Positions 52,794-62,013 of a DNA stretch of 64,000 nucleotides are shown here, piece after piece. The notes beneath the pieces were generated by a model. The model was not told the origin of the DNA, ran no database searches, and worked only from the letters and a program-made list of their open reading frames with translations. The DNA comes from Actinomycetota bacterium (lineage in GTDB: Bacteria > Actinomycetota > Humimicrobiia > Humimicrobiales > Humimicrobiaceae), in NCBI GenBank assembly GCA_028698215.1, contig JAQVDY010000002.1, positions 62,001-126,000 on the forward strand, in the 5' to 3' direction. Numbering within the stretch: the first letter of the stretch is position 1; each line of letters starts with the position of its first letter. Position numbers and translations under genes: made by a program.

Positions 52794-54348
52794 AGTAAAA
52801 GATTTATATGCAGGATATGGGCCTAAAACCATACTTAAAGATATAAGTTTTACTGCTGCCCCCGGTGAGATAGTAGCCATTGTAGGGGAGTCGGGGACAG
52901 GGAAGACCACCCTGGCCATGAGCATTATGGGAATGCTTGGCCAGCAGTCTAAAGATGGAAGAACAAAAGGGGGAATTTACTTTAACGGAATAAATCTTTG
53001 CGGCGCAGATAAACAGCAATGGGCAAGTATCAGGTGGAAAAAAATATCTATGGTATTTCAAAATGTGGAAAATATCCTTAATCCTACCTTGACCATATAC
53101 CATCAGCTTATAGAAATAGCAAATAGCAGCCAAGATGTTTCAGAGATGTTAAATGAGGTAGGTTTTCCAGCCGGTAGGCATAATGCCTACCCCCATCAGC
53201 TAAGCATGGGAGAAAAACAAAAAGCATTGGTGGCCATGGCCTATGTTTGCCGTCCAGAGCTGGTTCTATTAGATGAACCTACTTCTTCATTGGACCAGAA
53301 GTCAAAACAGGATCTGATAGAAACCATTAAAAAGATAAGCGGCCAAAAAACGGTAATTCTGGTTACCCATGATTTGGAAACAGCCCAAAAACTTTCCCAC
53401 AGGGCATTGGTCCTGTACGGGGGGAGCATAGTCGAGCTGGGACCCACGGAAATGATTTTTTCCCAGCCCCGGCATCCCTATACCCGGGGCCTTATAAGGT
53501 CTTATCCTTCGCTGGACCGTACCAAGGACCTGCAGGGAATAAGGGGTAAGGCAGAGTTTGTACGCTCTGGCTGCCCCTTCTGGCCCCGGTGTACCCAGCG
53601 AATAGATGTATGCAGGCTGCAGAAGCCTGAACTTAAAGCCTATAGTACCAGGAGCCTGGCCTGCCACCGTAAAGGCATAATAGCTTTACTAAAAGCCAGG
53701 GGAATAGAAAAGGCCTATGGGAAAGACCCCATTTTAGAAGAAGTGGACCTTGATATATATGAAGGGGAAACAGTTACACTATTAGGACAGAGCGGCTCTG
53801 GAAAGACCACCCTGGCCAAAATTATTATGGGCTTAATTTACTCAGATCGGGGAGAGATATTTCTGGAAAATGAACCGGTGCATAAATGGGACCTTGATTT
53901 TTATGGCCGGGTACAGATGATTTTCCAGGATATACGCTCCGCTATTTCCCATCGACTGAAAGTGCTGGAAGCAGTTTCAGAGCCTCTAGTAATACAGAAA
54001 TGGGGAAACTTAAAGCAGAGAACAGATAAAGTAAGGCAGGTATTAGAGGAAGTAGAACTTCCCTCTACCCGGGAATTTTTAGAAACTTACCCCCACCATT
54101 TAAGTGGAGGAGAGCTGCAGAGGGTAGCCATTGCCAGGGCCCTGGTTATTTCTCCAAAACTTATTATTGCTGATGAACCTACTTCCAGCCTGGACGCCAG
54201 CATTCAGGCCAAGGTGCTTAAGCTGCTGAACCAAATCCAGGAGCAAAGGGGGCTGGGAATGCTGTTTATAACCCATGACCTGGGTGTAGCCCGCAAGGTT
54301 AGCGATCGCATAGTGTTACTAGAACATGGTAAAATAAAGTCAGAATAA
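52786..54348 (+). CDS. Fused tandem ABC ATPase (DppD-DppF/NikD-NikE type)
   Basis: The 520-residue protein contains two nucleotide-binding domains that are separate genes in most Dpp/Nik systems. First domain: Walker [10 protein letters not shown] at 34-42, a degenerate signature LSMGEKQK near 140 and Walker [12 protein letters not shown] near 162, followed by the C-terminal oligopeptide-family extension with [12 protein letters not shown] near 265. Second domain: Walker [10 protein letters not shown] near 333, signature [15 protein letters not shown] near 440 and Walker [13 protein letters not shown] near 465. The signature LSMGEKQ in the first domain departs from LSGGQ. It overlaps the permease gene by 8 nt. 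Confidence 0.92.
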   Translation: MLEVKDLYAGYGPKTILKDISFTAAPGEIVAIVGESGTGKTTLAMSIMGMLGQQSKDGRTKGGIYFNGINLCGADKQQWASIRWKKISMVFQNVENILNPTLTIYHQLIEIANSSQDVSEMLNEVGFPAGRHNAYPHQLSMGEKQKALVAMAYVCRPELVLLDEPTSSLDQKSKQDLIETIKKISGQKTVILVTHDLETAQKLSHRALVLYGGSIVELGPTEMIFSQPRHPYTRGLIRSYPSLDRTKDLQGIRGKAEFVRSGCPFWPRCTQRIDVCRLQKPELKAYSTRSLACHRKGIIALLKARGIEKAYGKDPILEEVDLDIYEGETVTLLGQSGSGKTTLAKIIMGLIYSDRGEIFLENEPVHKWDLDFYGRVQMIFQDIRSAISHRLKVLEAVSEPLVIQKWGNLKQRTDKVRQVLEEVELPSTREFLETYPHHLSGGELQRVAIARALVISPKLIIADEPTSSLDASIQAKVLKLLNQIQEQRGLGMLFITHDLGVARKVSDRIVLLEHGKIKSE

Positions 54349-54351
54349 ATT

Positions 54352-54774
54352 ATGAAAAAATACACTATAAGTCCCATAGGCATAGTACATTCTCCCTACC
54401 AGACTAGGGAACAAGCTCCCCGGCAGGCTGCTTACTCCAAGGGAGCTAAAGGGATTATTGAAGTTTATGAAAAATATCTTCCAGGGTTGGAAGGCCTAGA
54501 AAATTATGAGCATATCATAGTGCTCTTTTATTTTAACCAAAACCTTGGTTATAACCTCACCGCCCTTCCGCCGGGCCAGGATAAACCCAGAGGGGTATTT
54601 GCTACCAGGTCTCCCCGGAGGCCTAATTTTGTAGGCATGTCGGTAGTAAAATTGGAAAAAATTGAAGGCAACAACCTTTATATAACCAGCCTGGATATGC
54701 TGGACGGTACCCCGGTAATAGATATAAAGCCTTATGTGGCTGATTTGGACAGTAAGCCTGGATTGAAGAAATAA
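54352..54774 (+). CDS. trmO: TrmO/TsaA-like tRNA m6t6A37 methyltransferase
   Basis: The 140-residue protein has the TsaA/TrmO fold: ISPIGIVHSPYQTREQAPRQ near 6, GLENYEHIIVLFYFNQN near 46, VFATRSPRRPNFVGMSVVKL near 82 and LDMLDGTPVIDIKPYV near 107. TrmO N6-methylates t6A37 in tRNA using SAM. It begins 3 nt after the ABC ATPase and closes the operon. Some members of this small family are found in metal or cobamide contexts, so a different substrate is conceivable here. Confidence 0.85.
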   Translation: MKKYTISPIGIVHSPYQTREQAPRQAAYSKGAKGIIEVYEKYLPGLEGLENYEHIIVLFYFNQNLGYNLTALPPGQDKPRGVFATRSPRRPNFVGMSVVKLEKIEGNNLYITSLDMLDGTPVIDIKPYVADLDSKPGLKK

Positions 54775-54805
54775 AAAAAGTGCAGGATTTCTCCTGCACT
54801 TTTTT
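54775..54805. terminator. Bidirectional terminator between the ABC operon and nifJ
   Basis: GTGCAGGA (54780-54787) pairs with TCCTGCAC (54792-54799) and is flanked by A and T runs, so it can stop transcription from both convergent units. Confidence 0.93.
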
Positions 54806-54822
54806 ATGGTTATATTTTGAAA

Positions 54823-57800
54823 CTATTCGGCTTCTGACATTTTGTGGTATTTTTCGTACTTTTCTTTGGCATCTTCTTCCGCTTTGGCAAATAGTTCATC
54901 CGCTATTTCGGGGAAAGTCTTGGTGAGTGATGCGTATCTTACTTCTCCCATCAAGAAATCCCTAAAGGATGCAGAAGGCTCTTTGGAATCCAGCACGAAG
55001 GGGTTCTTGCCTTCCTCTTTTAATACAGGATTGTACCTGTACAGGTGCCAGTAACCGGCCTCCACTGCTTCTTTTTCCCTGCCCTGGGTATGAGACATAC
55101 CTGCTTTCAATCCGTGGTTAATACAGGGAGCATAAGCAATGATAATAGAAGGCCCCTTATATGCTTCTGCTTCACGCAGGGCTTTAAGGGTCTGGTTTTT
55201 GTTAGCTCCCATAGCTATCTGGGCTACATATACATAACCATAGGTAGTGGCCATAAGTCCCAGGTCCTTTTTCTTGACCTTTTTACCTGAAGCGGCAAAT
55301 TTAGCCACTGCACCCAGAGGGGTAGATTTAGAGGATTGACCTCCGGTATTGGAGTAAACCTCAGTATCGTAAACAAATACATTAACATCTTCTCCGGAAG
55401 CAAGTACGTGGTCTAGGCCGCCGTATCCAATATCATAAGCCCAGCCATCCCCACCGAAAATCCAGACTGACTTTTTGATGAAGTAGTCCTTTAATTCCAG
55501 CATCTGCTTCCTTAGGTCTTCAGCTTTAGAATCGGACTGTTTCTGGGTCAAGAGCTCTACCATCCGGGGATAGACCTCTTTGGTGATATCCCCATCATCT
55601 ACGTTTTCAATCCACTGGTTTAGGACTTCTTTAAGCTTGGAATCTAAATTTAGTTTAACCAGCTCACTGGCTAAATCTAATATCTTGGCCCTTACCTGTT
55701 TGTTACCCAAAGCCATTCCGTATCCATATTCCGCATTATCCTCAAACAAGGAGTTAGCCCACGCAGGACCTCTGCCCAGATGATTTACAGTGTAAGGAGT
55801 GGATGGAGCGGATCCTCCCCAGATAGAGGAGCAACCGGTAGCATTGGCTACCATCATCCGGTCTCCAAACAGCTGGGTTATTAGCCGGGCATATGAGGTT
55901 TCTCCACAACCGGCACAGGAGCCGGAGAATTCAAACAATGGCTGTTTGAACTGGCATCCTTTCAGGTTGCTGGCATCAATACCCTCTTTTGGGGATAGGC
56001 TTAATGCATATTCCCAGTTCTTTACTTCGGATAGCTGGCTTTCCAAAGGCTTAAGTTCAAGGGCCTTCTCCTTAGCCGGGCATACTTCTACGCAGTTTCC
56101 ACAGCCGGTGCAATCCAAAGGACTTATCTGAATCTTAAACTTATAGTCCTTGATATCCTTGCCTTTTCCATCCAGCATTTCAAAGCCTTCTGGAGCCTTC
56201 TTAGCCTCTTCTTCTGTAATTAGGAACGGCCTGATTACAGCATGGGGGCAAACATAGGCGCATTGATTACACTGTATGCAGTTTTCTTTAATCCAATGCG
56301 GTACCTCTACTGCTATACCTCTCTTCTCGTAGGCAGCAGTTCCTGCCGGGAAGGTACCATCTTCCCTGCCTTCAAACTTGCTTACTGGAATGTCGTCACC
56401 TTCCTGCCTGTTCATAGGTATAAGTATCTCTCTTATGAATTGGGGCACCTCAGCAGCAGCTGTTTCTGTAGTTTGCTTGGCCTGTTTCCAGGCTTCCGGC
56501 ACCTCTACCTTGACCAGCTTTTCTATTCCCTGATCCACTGCCTGATAGTTCATTTCCACAATGTTTTTCCCTTTTCGGCCATAAGTTTTTTCTATGGCTT
56601 CTTTCAGCAGTTTTACTGCCTTATCCAGCTCTATAACCTTGGCAATTTTAAAGAATGCTGCCTGCATTACCATGTTAATCCTGTTGCCCAGGCCTATATC
56701 CCTGGCAATATCGGTAGCATTAATGGTATAGAAATCAATATTGTGCTCTGCTAAATATTTCTTCATATCTGCTGGCAGTTTTTCTTCCAGTTCTTCCATA
56801 TCCCACTGGCAGTTTAATACAAACTTGCCGCTGTCTTTTAAGCCTTTTAGCAAATTATATTGTTCTACATAAGCTTGGTTATGGCAGGCAATATAGTCAG
56901 CGTTTTCAATAAGATAGGTGGATTTAATAGGGTGTTTTCCAAACCTTAAATGAGAGATGGTAAGTCCCCCTGATTTTTTAGAGTCATACTGGAAGTATCC
57001 CTGTGCAAACAGGTCAGTGTTGTCACCAATAATCTTGATGGCGTTCTTGTTAGCTCCCACTGTTCCGTCTGAGCCCAAACCCCAGAACTTGCACATTATA
57101 GTGCCTTCTGGCTCAGTAACAATTTTATCTTCTATAGGCAGTGAGGTGTGGGTAAGGTCATCGTTTATGCCTATGGTAAATCCATCTTTAGGCTCATCCT
57201 TTTTAAGGTTGTCAAAGACAGCCTTAATCTGGGAAGGAGTAGTATCCTTGGAGCCCAAACCGTATCTGCCGCCCACAATCAGCGGTCTCTTATCCATATT
57301 ATAGAACAGGGTTTTTACATCTTCATAAAGTGGTTCACCTAAAGAGCCGGGCTCTTTAGTCCGGTCTAAAGTAGCAATTTTTTCTACTGTTTCCGGTAAA
57401 GCCTCCATGAAGTGTTTAGCGGAGAAAGGCCGGTAGAGATGTACTTTTATAACCCCGTATTTCTCACCGTTACGGTTTAGGTAATCCACTGTTTCTTCTA
57501 TAGCTTCAGTTATTGAGCCCATGGCAATTATTATGTTTTTAGCGTCAGGAGCTCCAAAATAGTTGAAAGGCCTGTATTCCCTACCAGTCAGTTTACTAAT
57601 TTTAGCCATATAATCTGCGGTTATATCTGGAACTTTTTCATAAAACCTGTTGGATGATTCCCGGGCTTGGAAAAAGATGTCGGGATTTTGGGCAGTACCC
57701 CTGGTAACTGGATGCATGGGATTAAGGGCCCTGTCCCTGAAGTCCTTTATAGCCTGCATATCTACCAGTTCTTTTAAGTCTTCATAGTCCCAAACCTCGA

Positions 57801-58344
57801 TTTTCTGTACTTCGCTGGAAGTTCTAAATCCATCAAAAAAGTGAAGGAAGGGGACCCTGGACTTAATGGCAGCCAAATGGGCTACAGCGGCCAGGTCCAT
57901 TACTTCCTGCACGCCTCCGGAAGCCAGTAGGGCAAAACCAGTCTGCCTGGCAGCCATAACATCTGAATGGTCCCCGAATATGGACAGTGCATGAGCGGCT
58001 ACAGCCCTGGCACTTACATGAAATACTCCCGGCAGCAGTTCTCCTGATATCTTGTACATATTAGGTATCATCAGTAATAAACCCTGGGAGGCGGTAAAGG
58101 TGGAAGTCAAAGCCCCTCCCTGGAGTGAGCCGTGTACTGATCCTGATGCACCGCCTTCTGATTGGAGCTCTACCACGCTTACCTGCTGTCCAAAAATATT
58201 CTTACGCCCATAGGCAGACCATTCATCTATAAATTCTGCCATTGTTGAGGATGGAGTTATGGGGTATATTGCCGCCACGTCTGTGTAGGCGTAGGCCACA
58301 TGAGCGGCTGCGGTGTTACCATCCATGGTTTTCATTTTTTTCAT
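54823..58344 (-). CDS. nifJ: Pyruvate:ferredoxin oxidoreductase, single-chain
   Basis: The 1173-residue protein oxidatively decarboxylates pyruvate to acetyl-CoA, reducing ferredoxin. It has the full homodimeric PFOR layout: domain I (YPITPSSTMAEFIDEW near 25), the CoA-binding and domain II regions, a 4Fe-4S ferredoxin-like pair (CIQCNQCAYVCPH near 690 and CTGCGNCVEVCP near 750), the thiamine diphosphate/proximal-cluster domain (GSCAGCGETSYARLI near 818, CSSIWGGSAPSTPYTVN near 845, GGDGWAYDIGYGGLDHVL near 970) and the C-terminal segment. It follows the DHOD-like gene by 19 nt on the minus strand. AAGGAG lies 10 nt before the ATG. Confidence 0.96.
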   Translation of the reverse strand: MKKMKTMDGNTAAAHVAYAYTDVAAIYPITPSSTMAEFIDEWSAYGRKNIFGQQVSVVELQSEGGASGSVHGSLQGGALTSTFTASQGLLLMIPNMYKISGELLPGVFHVSARAVAAHALSIFGDHSDVMAARQTGFALLASGGVQEVMDLAAVAHLAAIKSRVPFLHFFDGFRTSSEVQKIEVWDYEDLKELVDMQAIKDFRDRALNPMHPVTRGTAQNPDIFFQARESSNRFYEKVPDITADYMAKISKLTGREYRPFNYFGAPDAKNIIIAMGSITEAIEETVDYLNRNGEKYGVIKVHLYRPFSAKHFMEALPETVEKIATLDRTKEPGSLGEPLYEDVKTLFYNMDKRPLIVGGRYGLGSKDTTPSQIKAVFDNLKKDEPKDGFTIGINDDLTHTSLPIEDKIVTEPEGTIMCKFWGLGSDGTVGANKNAIKIIGDNTDLFAQGYFQYDSKKSGGLTISHLRFGKHPIKSTYLIENADYIACHNQAYVEQYNLLKGLKDSGKFVLNCQWDMEELEEKLPADMKKYLAEHNIDFYTINATDIARDIGLGNRINMVMQAAFFKIAKVIELDKAVKLLKEAIEKTYGRKGKNIVEMNYQAVDQGIEKLVKVEVPEAWKQAKQTTETAAAEVPQFIREILIPMNRQEGDDIPVSKFEGREDGTFPAGTAAYEKRGIAVEVPHWIKENCIQCNQCAYVCPHAVIRPFLITEEEAKKAPEGFEMLDGKGKDIKDYKFKIQISPLDCTGCGNCVEVCPAKEKALELKPLESQLSEVKNWEYALSLSPKEGIDASNLKGCQFKQPLFEFSGSCAGCGETSYARLITQLFGDRMMVANATGCSSIWGGSAPSTPYTVNHLGRGPAWANSLFEDNAEYGYGMALGNKQVRAKILDLASELVKLNLDSKLKEVLNQWIENVDDGDITKEVYPRMVELLTQKQSDSKAEDLRKQMLELKDYFIKKSVWIFGGDGWAYDIGYGGLDHVLASGEDVNVFVYDTEVYSNTGGQSSKSTPLGAVAKFAASGKKVKKKDLGLMATTYGYVYVAQIAMGANKNQTLKALREAEAYKGPSIIIAYAPCINHGLKAGMSHTQGREKEAVEAGYWHLYRYNPVLKEEGKNPFVLDSKEPSASFRDFLMGEVRYASLTKTFPEIADELFAKAEEDAKEKYEKYHKMSEAE

Positions 58345-58363
58345 AATGCTTCTACTCCTTTAA

Positions 58364-59374
58364 TTACCTTGTATAGTTTTTAATTATTGGTTCCTTATTC
58401 ATAAGTATATCCACATACTGGGCCCTCTGATACACAAAGGGATCCGAAACTTTATCCTTTGACAGTTTACCCCTAAAATCATCTAATGTCTTGTATTTTT
58501 TGCTGTCCATCCAGTCAGACAGCTGTTTTTTTATCTGACCTATAAAACTGATTTTATTCTTATATAAAGCGCTTACACATTGTACGGTCTGGGCTCCTGC
58601 CAGTATCATCTTGGCTGCATCTTCTCCGGTAAATACCCCGGTACTGCTGCAGATATCTGCTTTTATATTATTATACAAGAGGCCGGCAAACCTTAAAGGC
58701 AGGCGGTAATCCCCGGAACTGCTTAAGTTAAAAGGCCGGGTATGTTCCTCTTTTTTAATATCTATATCAGGCTGGAACAGGCGGTTAAACAGCACGAAAG
58801 CATCAGCTCCCAAACTGTCCATGGTTTTTATTACATTAAGGGGATTAGTGTAAAAAAAGCTAAGTTTTACCGCTACCGGTATGGATACTGCTTTTTTAAC
58901 ATTTTCAACTATGTTGTAGTGGTCTTTCTTAATAGCGGTTCCTTCTACCTGTATATCATAAGGAAGCGAGTACAGGTTTATTTCCAGGGCATCTACCCCG
59001 GTTTGCTCCATCTTTTTGGCGTATTCTACCCATACCTCCTGGTGTACACAGTTTAAACTGCCTATGAGAGGGACAGATATTTCTTTTCTTATCTTTTCCA
59101 GTTGATACAGGTGTGCCTGGGGGCCTGCATGATGTATGTCAGGAAAGACGTCTATCATCTCTGCGTGCCGTTCATCGTATTCCTCTGCTTCATCGGTAAG
59201 CTGCAGGTCTTCCAGCTGTACCTGTTCTTCAAACAGGGACCGGTAGACGATAGCCCCAGCGCCGGCCTCCTCCATCTTTTTAATATTATCCATTTTTTTC
59301 ATGAGGTTGTTGGCGCCTACCAGAATAGGGTTGTCCAGTTTAATTCCCATATAGGTTGTATTTAGTTTTGACAT
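58364..59374 (-). CDS. Dihydroorotate dehydrogenase-like flavoprotein
   Basis: The 336-residue FMN TIM-barrel protein resembles class 1 dihydroorotate dehydrogenases: TTYMGIKLDNPILVGANNLMKK near 6, GSLNCVHQEVWVEYAKKMEQTG near 105, VAVKLSFFYTNPLNVIKTMDSLGADAFVLFNR near 166 and SSTGVFTGEDAAKMILAGAQTVQCVSAL near 240. Homologues are typically adjacent to PFOR and are not the pyrimidine enzyme proper; no other pyr genes are here. GGAGG precedes the ATG. It is the first gene of the pair with nifJ. Confidence 0.85.
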   Translation of the reverse strand: MSKLNTTYMGIKLDNPILVGANNLMKKMDNIKKMEEAGAGAIVYRSLFEEQVQLEDLQLTDEAEEYDERHAEMIDVFPDIHHAGPQAHLYQLEKIRKEISVPLIGSLNCVHQEVWVEYAKKMEQTGVDALEINLYSLPYDIQVEGTAIKKDHYNIVENVKKAVSIPVAVKLSFFYTNPLNVIKTMDSLGADAFVLFNRLFQPDIDIKKEEHTRPFNLSSSGDYRLPLRFAGLLYNNIKADICSSTGVFTGEDAAKMILAGAQTVQCVSALYKNKISFIGQIKKQLSDWMDSKKYKTLDDFRGKLSKDKVSDPFVYQRAQYVDILMNKEPIIKNYTR

Positions 59375-59480
59375 GGTAAAACCTCCTTAAATTATTAAGC
59401 AACCTACCCTATTTTAGCACTAAAAAAACACTTAGCCACCAGGCTAAAATTATCCTGCCTATACCACAAATCTCATTATT

Positions 59481-59849
59481 CTACCATACTTTTCTCTTGG
59501 CGATAAGGTCAAATCCGGCAGTTACCAGTGGTATTGCTGTGTACCAGAAACCATGGTTTAAAAAATAGGGGACAAACTCCAGCTGGGTGTATTTGACCAG
59601 CCAGTCTAACACCAGGCATATGGCCAACCACAGGATTCCTACCAGAAGGCCTTCTCCGGCAAAACCCTTGAACATATTCTTAAAATAAATTATGCCGAAA
59701 AATACAACTGCTATTATCAAGGAAAGGAAGATCAGGTATTCATAAGGTCCTACCTTGCCTTGTTTTAAAGGTTCTGCCAGCAAAAATGTAGCAAACGGTA
59801 TCGCCCAGATTAAGGCTCCAAACAAGAGGATGGTAAAAAATTTTCTCAT
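59481..59849 (-). CDS. Small four-segment membrane protein
   Basis: No family was recognised for this 122-residue protein. It has about four hydrophobic segments (3-23, 33-55, 68-88, 97-115) and little else. A GPYEYLIFLSLIIAVVFFGIIYF stretch and a short charged C terminus fit a small integral membrane protein. The neighbours (DHOD-like gene, and small membrane-anchored protein on the other strand) do not indicate a function. Confidence 0.55.
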   Translation of the reverse strand: MRKFFTILLFGALIWAIPFATFLLAEPLKQGKVGPYEYLIFLSLIIAVVFFGIIYFKNMFKGFAGEGLLVGILWLAICLVLDWLVKYTQLEFVPYFLNHGFWYTAIPLVTAGFDLIAKRKVW

Positions 59850-60016
59850 GTATATGTAAAGATATTAGGTATTATTTTAATATATTAAATAACATATGCC
59901 TTTTAAAATCAACTTTGCCCATAAGGCTTGGGAAGGGAGTCAGCCTGGCAGGGTTGAAAAATCTATGTTATTGCTTATCATAGGTTAATAATTATTAACA
60001 GGTAAGGAGGATGGTA

Positions 60017-60178
60017 TTGGAAACCTTTAACCTGGTAGGGAGCATCATGGCTTTTTTAGCCCCGGCAGCTTTTGTAATGGCTTTGGGAGCTCTCTCTTAT
60101 GTGGGAAAATTAAAAAAAGAAGTTGACCAGGCTAAAGCAGAGCTAAACAGGTTGGCTGATAAGTTGGACCAAGATTAG
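60017..60178 (+). CDS. Small membrane protein with coiled-coil tail
   Basis: A 53-residue protein starts at TTG 60017 (METFNLVGSIMAFLAPAAFV): one membrane segment (about 10-30) and a charged helix KLKKEVDQAKAELNRLADKLDQ near the end. AAGGAGG at 60004-60010 lies 6 nt before this TTG; the in-frame ATG at 60011 would touch the Shine-Dalgarno, so TTG is preferred. Function is unknown. Confidence 0.6.
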   Translation: METFNLVGSIMAFLAPAAFVMALGALSYVGKLKKEVDQAKAELNRLADKLDQD

Positions 60179-60244
60179 CTAGCTGGTTATTATCCAGCCG
60201 GATTGCTTATTATATTCAGCAGAACTTAAAGGAGTGTTTTTAAA

Positions 60245-60799
60245 GTGAAGATTAAATATGGAATTGGCTGCCTGGCAGCTATGCTGCTGGTTATAGCAAT
60301 AATTGCAGGCTGCAGCAGGCCAGGGGAGAGGGCAGGGGATAACCTGGCCCAGGAACTTATAGATCAGGGAGTAAATATTATAAGTACGGCGGTAATGGAA
60401 AGGGATGGACAGAAGATCCTGGCCATTACCGGTTTTGGCATGGACCAGACTGCCATAAACAAGATAAGAGAGGCATCTGGAGATGATTTGCTGTTAGAGA
60501 TACAGGAAGCAGAAGAGGTGTTTTTTATTGAGGGCATTATAGGTAAAATAGAAACCGGCAATGATGGCCAGGTAATACTGTGGGTAGAAGAGGGCTCAGG
60601 CCAGTCGCAAGCAGAAAGCGCTTATGTATCTGTTGTAGGCTATACCCGCATACTTTTTAAAAAAGATAGTATTAATTTAGCGTATCAGGCCAATGCATTA
60701 AAAGAAGGGCAGAGGATACGGGTATTAAATGCAGGGGTGGTACTAACTTCGCTACCTCCTCAAATCAGCGCCAGCACCATTATTATCTTGGATGATTAA
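60245..60799 (+). CDS. Small lipoprotein
   Basis: The 184-residue protein has a lipoprotein signal with lipobox IIAGC (Cys about 23), an alpha/beta region (about 35-95) with LAQELIDQGVNIISTAVMERDG, and a C-terminal beta-rich part (about 100-184). No known family was recognised. AAAGGAG lies upstream of a GTG start. It may be an envelope-anchored protein with a substrate-binding or protease-inhibitor-like domain, but that is speculative. Confidence 0.55.
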   Translation: MKIKYGIGCLAAMLLVIAIIAGCSRPGERAGDNLAQELIDQGVNIISTAVMERDGQKILAITGFGMDQTAINKIREASGDDLLLEIQEAEEVFFIEGIIGKIETGNDGQVILWVEEGSGQSQAESAYVSVVGYTRILFKKDSINLAYQANALKEGQRIRVLNAGVVLTSLPPQISASTIIILDD

Positions 60800-60823
60800 G
60801 GCAGCACCTTGGTTAAATATTAT

Positions 60824-61348
60824 TTATGGTATTTCTATTTCACGGGGATCATCTGGGGCAGGTTTTACCATCCAGTCTTGGGGATCCATGGTAAAATCAG
60901 AGGATATGTCTCCAATAGGCATCTTATAGTATTTACCGTGGGCAGTGGCTGCAATGGTTCCATCTTCCAGCAGTATTTCTCCCGTACCTTCAAAAAACCG
61001 CCTGTTTTCTTTAGTAAGCCTGCTTACTGCTTTTAGGGGCTGGCCTAAGGGTATTGGTTTTTTTAGGCGGATACTAAAGTCTACTGTAACTCCCCACAGC
61101 TGCTCATCTTTTCCCATATTTATATTGCGTCCTATAGCTTCATCTAAAATAGCTGCCGCTAAGCCTCCATGCAGCCTTCCCGGGTAGCCCTGATGGGTTT
61201 GATTGGGGGTAAATATGGCTATCAGTTCTTTTTGGTCTGTCTCGTAAAAGGATGCTTTTAGGCCCAGCTTATTTTTTAGGCCGCATACAAAGCACATTCT
61301 GGAGTTTTCCTGTTTGGCTGTTACCTTGTAATTTTGTCTATGTTCCAT
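60824..61348 (-). CDS. Hotdog-fold thioesterase
   Basis: The protein (174 residues from this ATG) has the PaaI/YiiD-like hotdog fold: FVCGLKNKLGLKASFYE near 20, HQGYPGRLHGGLAAAILDEAIGR near 55 (active-site His-Gly-Gly and Asp region), LWGVTVDFSIRLKKPIPLGQP near 90 and a C-terminal beta region. It would hydrolyse an acyl-CoA thioester. An in-frame TTG at 61417 would add 23 residues, but the ATG at 61348 fits the family length better. Neither has a strong Shine-Dalgarno. It converges with the lipoprotein gene. Confidence 0.82.
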   Translation of the reverse strand: MEHRQNYKVTAKQENSRMCFVCGLKNKLGLKASFYETDQKELIAIFTPNQTHQGYPGRLHGGLAAAILDEAIGRNINMGKDEQLWGVTVDFSIRLKKPIPLGQPLKAVSRLTKENRRFFEGTGEILLEDGTIAATAHGKYYKMPIGDISSDFTMDPQDWMVKPAPDDPREIEIP

Positions 61349-61442
61349 ATGTTTGGTTTGGTTGACTTTTTTAGAGATTATAATGGGTGGGATGTTATAA
61401 ATCCAGTGGGGGAACAATTATTGGTAATATTTAGCTGGCAAT

Positions 61443-61763
61443 CTACTTCTTCTTTTTGCTCTTATCTATCTTTACTCCCAACAGTTTTTCCAGCTCAGGT
61501 AATTTTTGTTCGTCTCTTAAAATAAAGGGGCATTTATGTTCTTGGGCCAGTGAAGGATCTTCGGCTACTGCTCTGGCATAGTCTTCACAGCCTATAAAGC
61601 CGCAGGCGCCGCAATCTCTCTTAGGCATTATTTGCAGTATCTGCTCTACTTTTTCAGGCTTCTTTTTTTCTTTGGGAAGTATGATGCTTACCAGTATTAT
61701 AAGGATGGCTAAAAATAGGGCTATAGCCACCGATACCAGTATTACTATTAACATATTTGACAT
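61443..61763 (-). CDS. RnfB N-terminal-like Fe-S membrane protein
   Basis: The 106-residue protein has an N-terminal membrane segment (about 5-30) and a cysteine motif RDCGACGFIGCEDYARAV followed by a later HKCPF, the 4Fe-4S pattern (PF04060) at the N terminus of RnfB and related ferredoxin-like subunits. Full-length RnfB has additional ferredoxin domains that are missing here, so this is a stand-alone membrane-anchored Fe-S protein. No rnf genes are adjacent. The C terminus is highly basic. Confidence 0.78.
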   Translation of the reverse strand: MSNMLIVILVSVAIALFLAILIILVSIILPKEKKKPEKVEQILQIMPKRDCGACGFIGCEDYARAVAEDPSLAQEHKCPFILRDEQKLPELEKLLGVKIDKSKKKK

Positions 61764-62013
61764 TATTAATTCCTTTAATTTTAGTTTTCTAAATATTAGC
61801 TTATTTTTGGTTTGTAGACAAATGTAGAGAGCACAAACATAAATGAAAAACTAATAAGTTAATAAAAAGGCTATTGACCTATTAACACATAATTATGGTT
61901 ATGCCTACTTGGCTAAAAAAATAGGGATATATTGCAAAATGTATATTAATGACCTAATAGCCTGCTCATAGCCAAAATTGTCTTTCTGTATAGGGAATTA
62001 TATGGCAGTTTCT
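61764..62013. other. Left boundary of the restriction locus, no gene seen
   Basis: This 250-bp AT-rich stretch contains no convincing gene or strong hairpin. It separates the Fe-S protein gene from the MutH-like nuclease gene, both transcribed leftward, and may hold the edge of an acquired segment. Confidence 0.35.
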
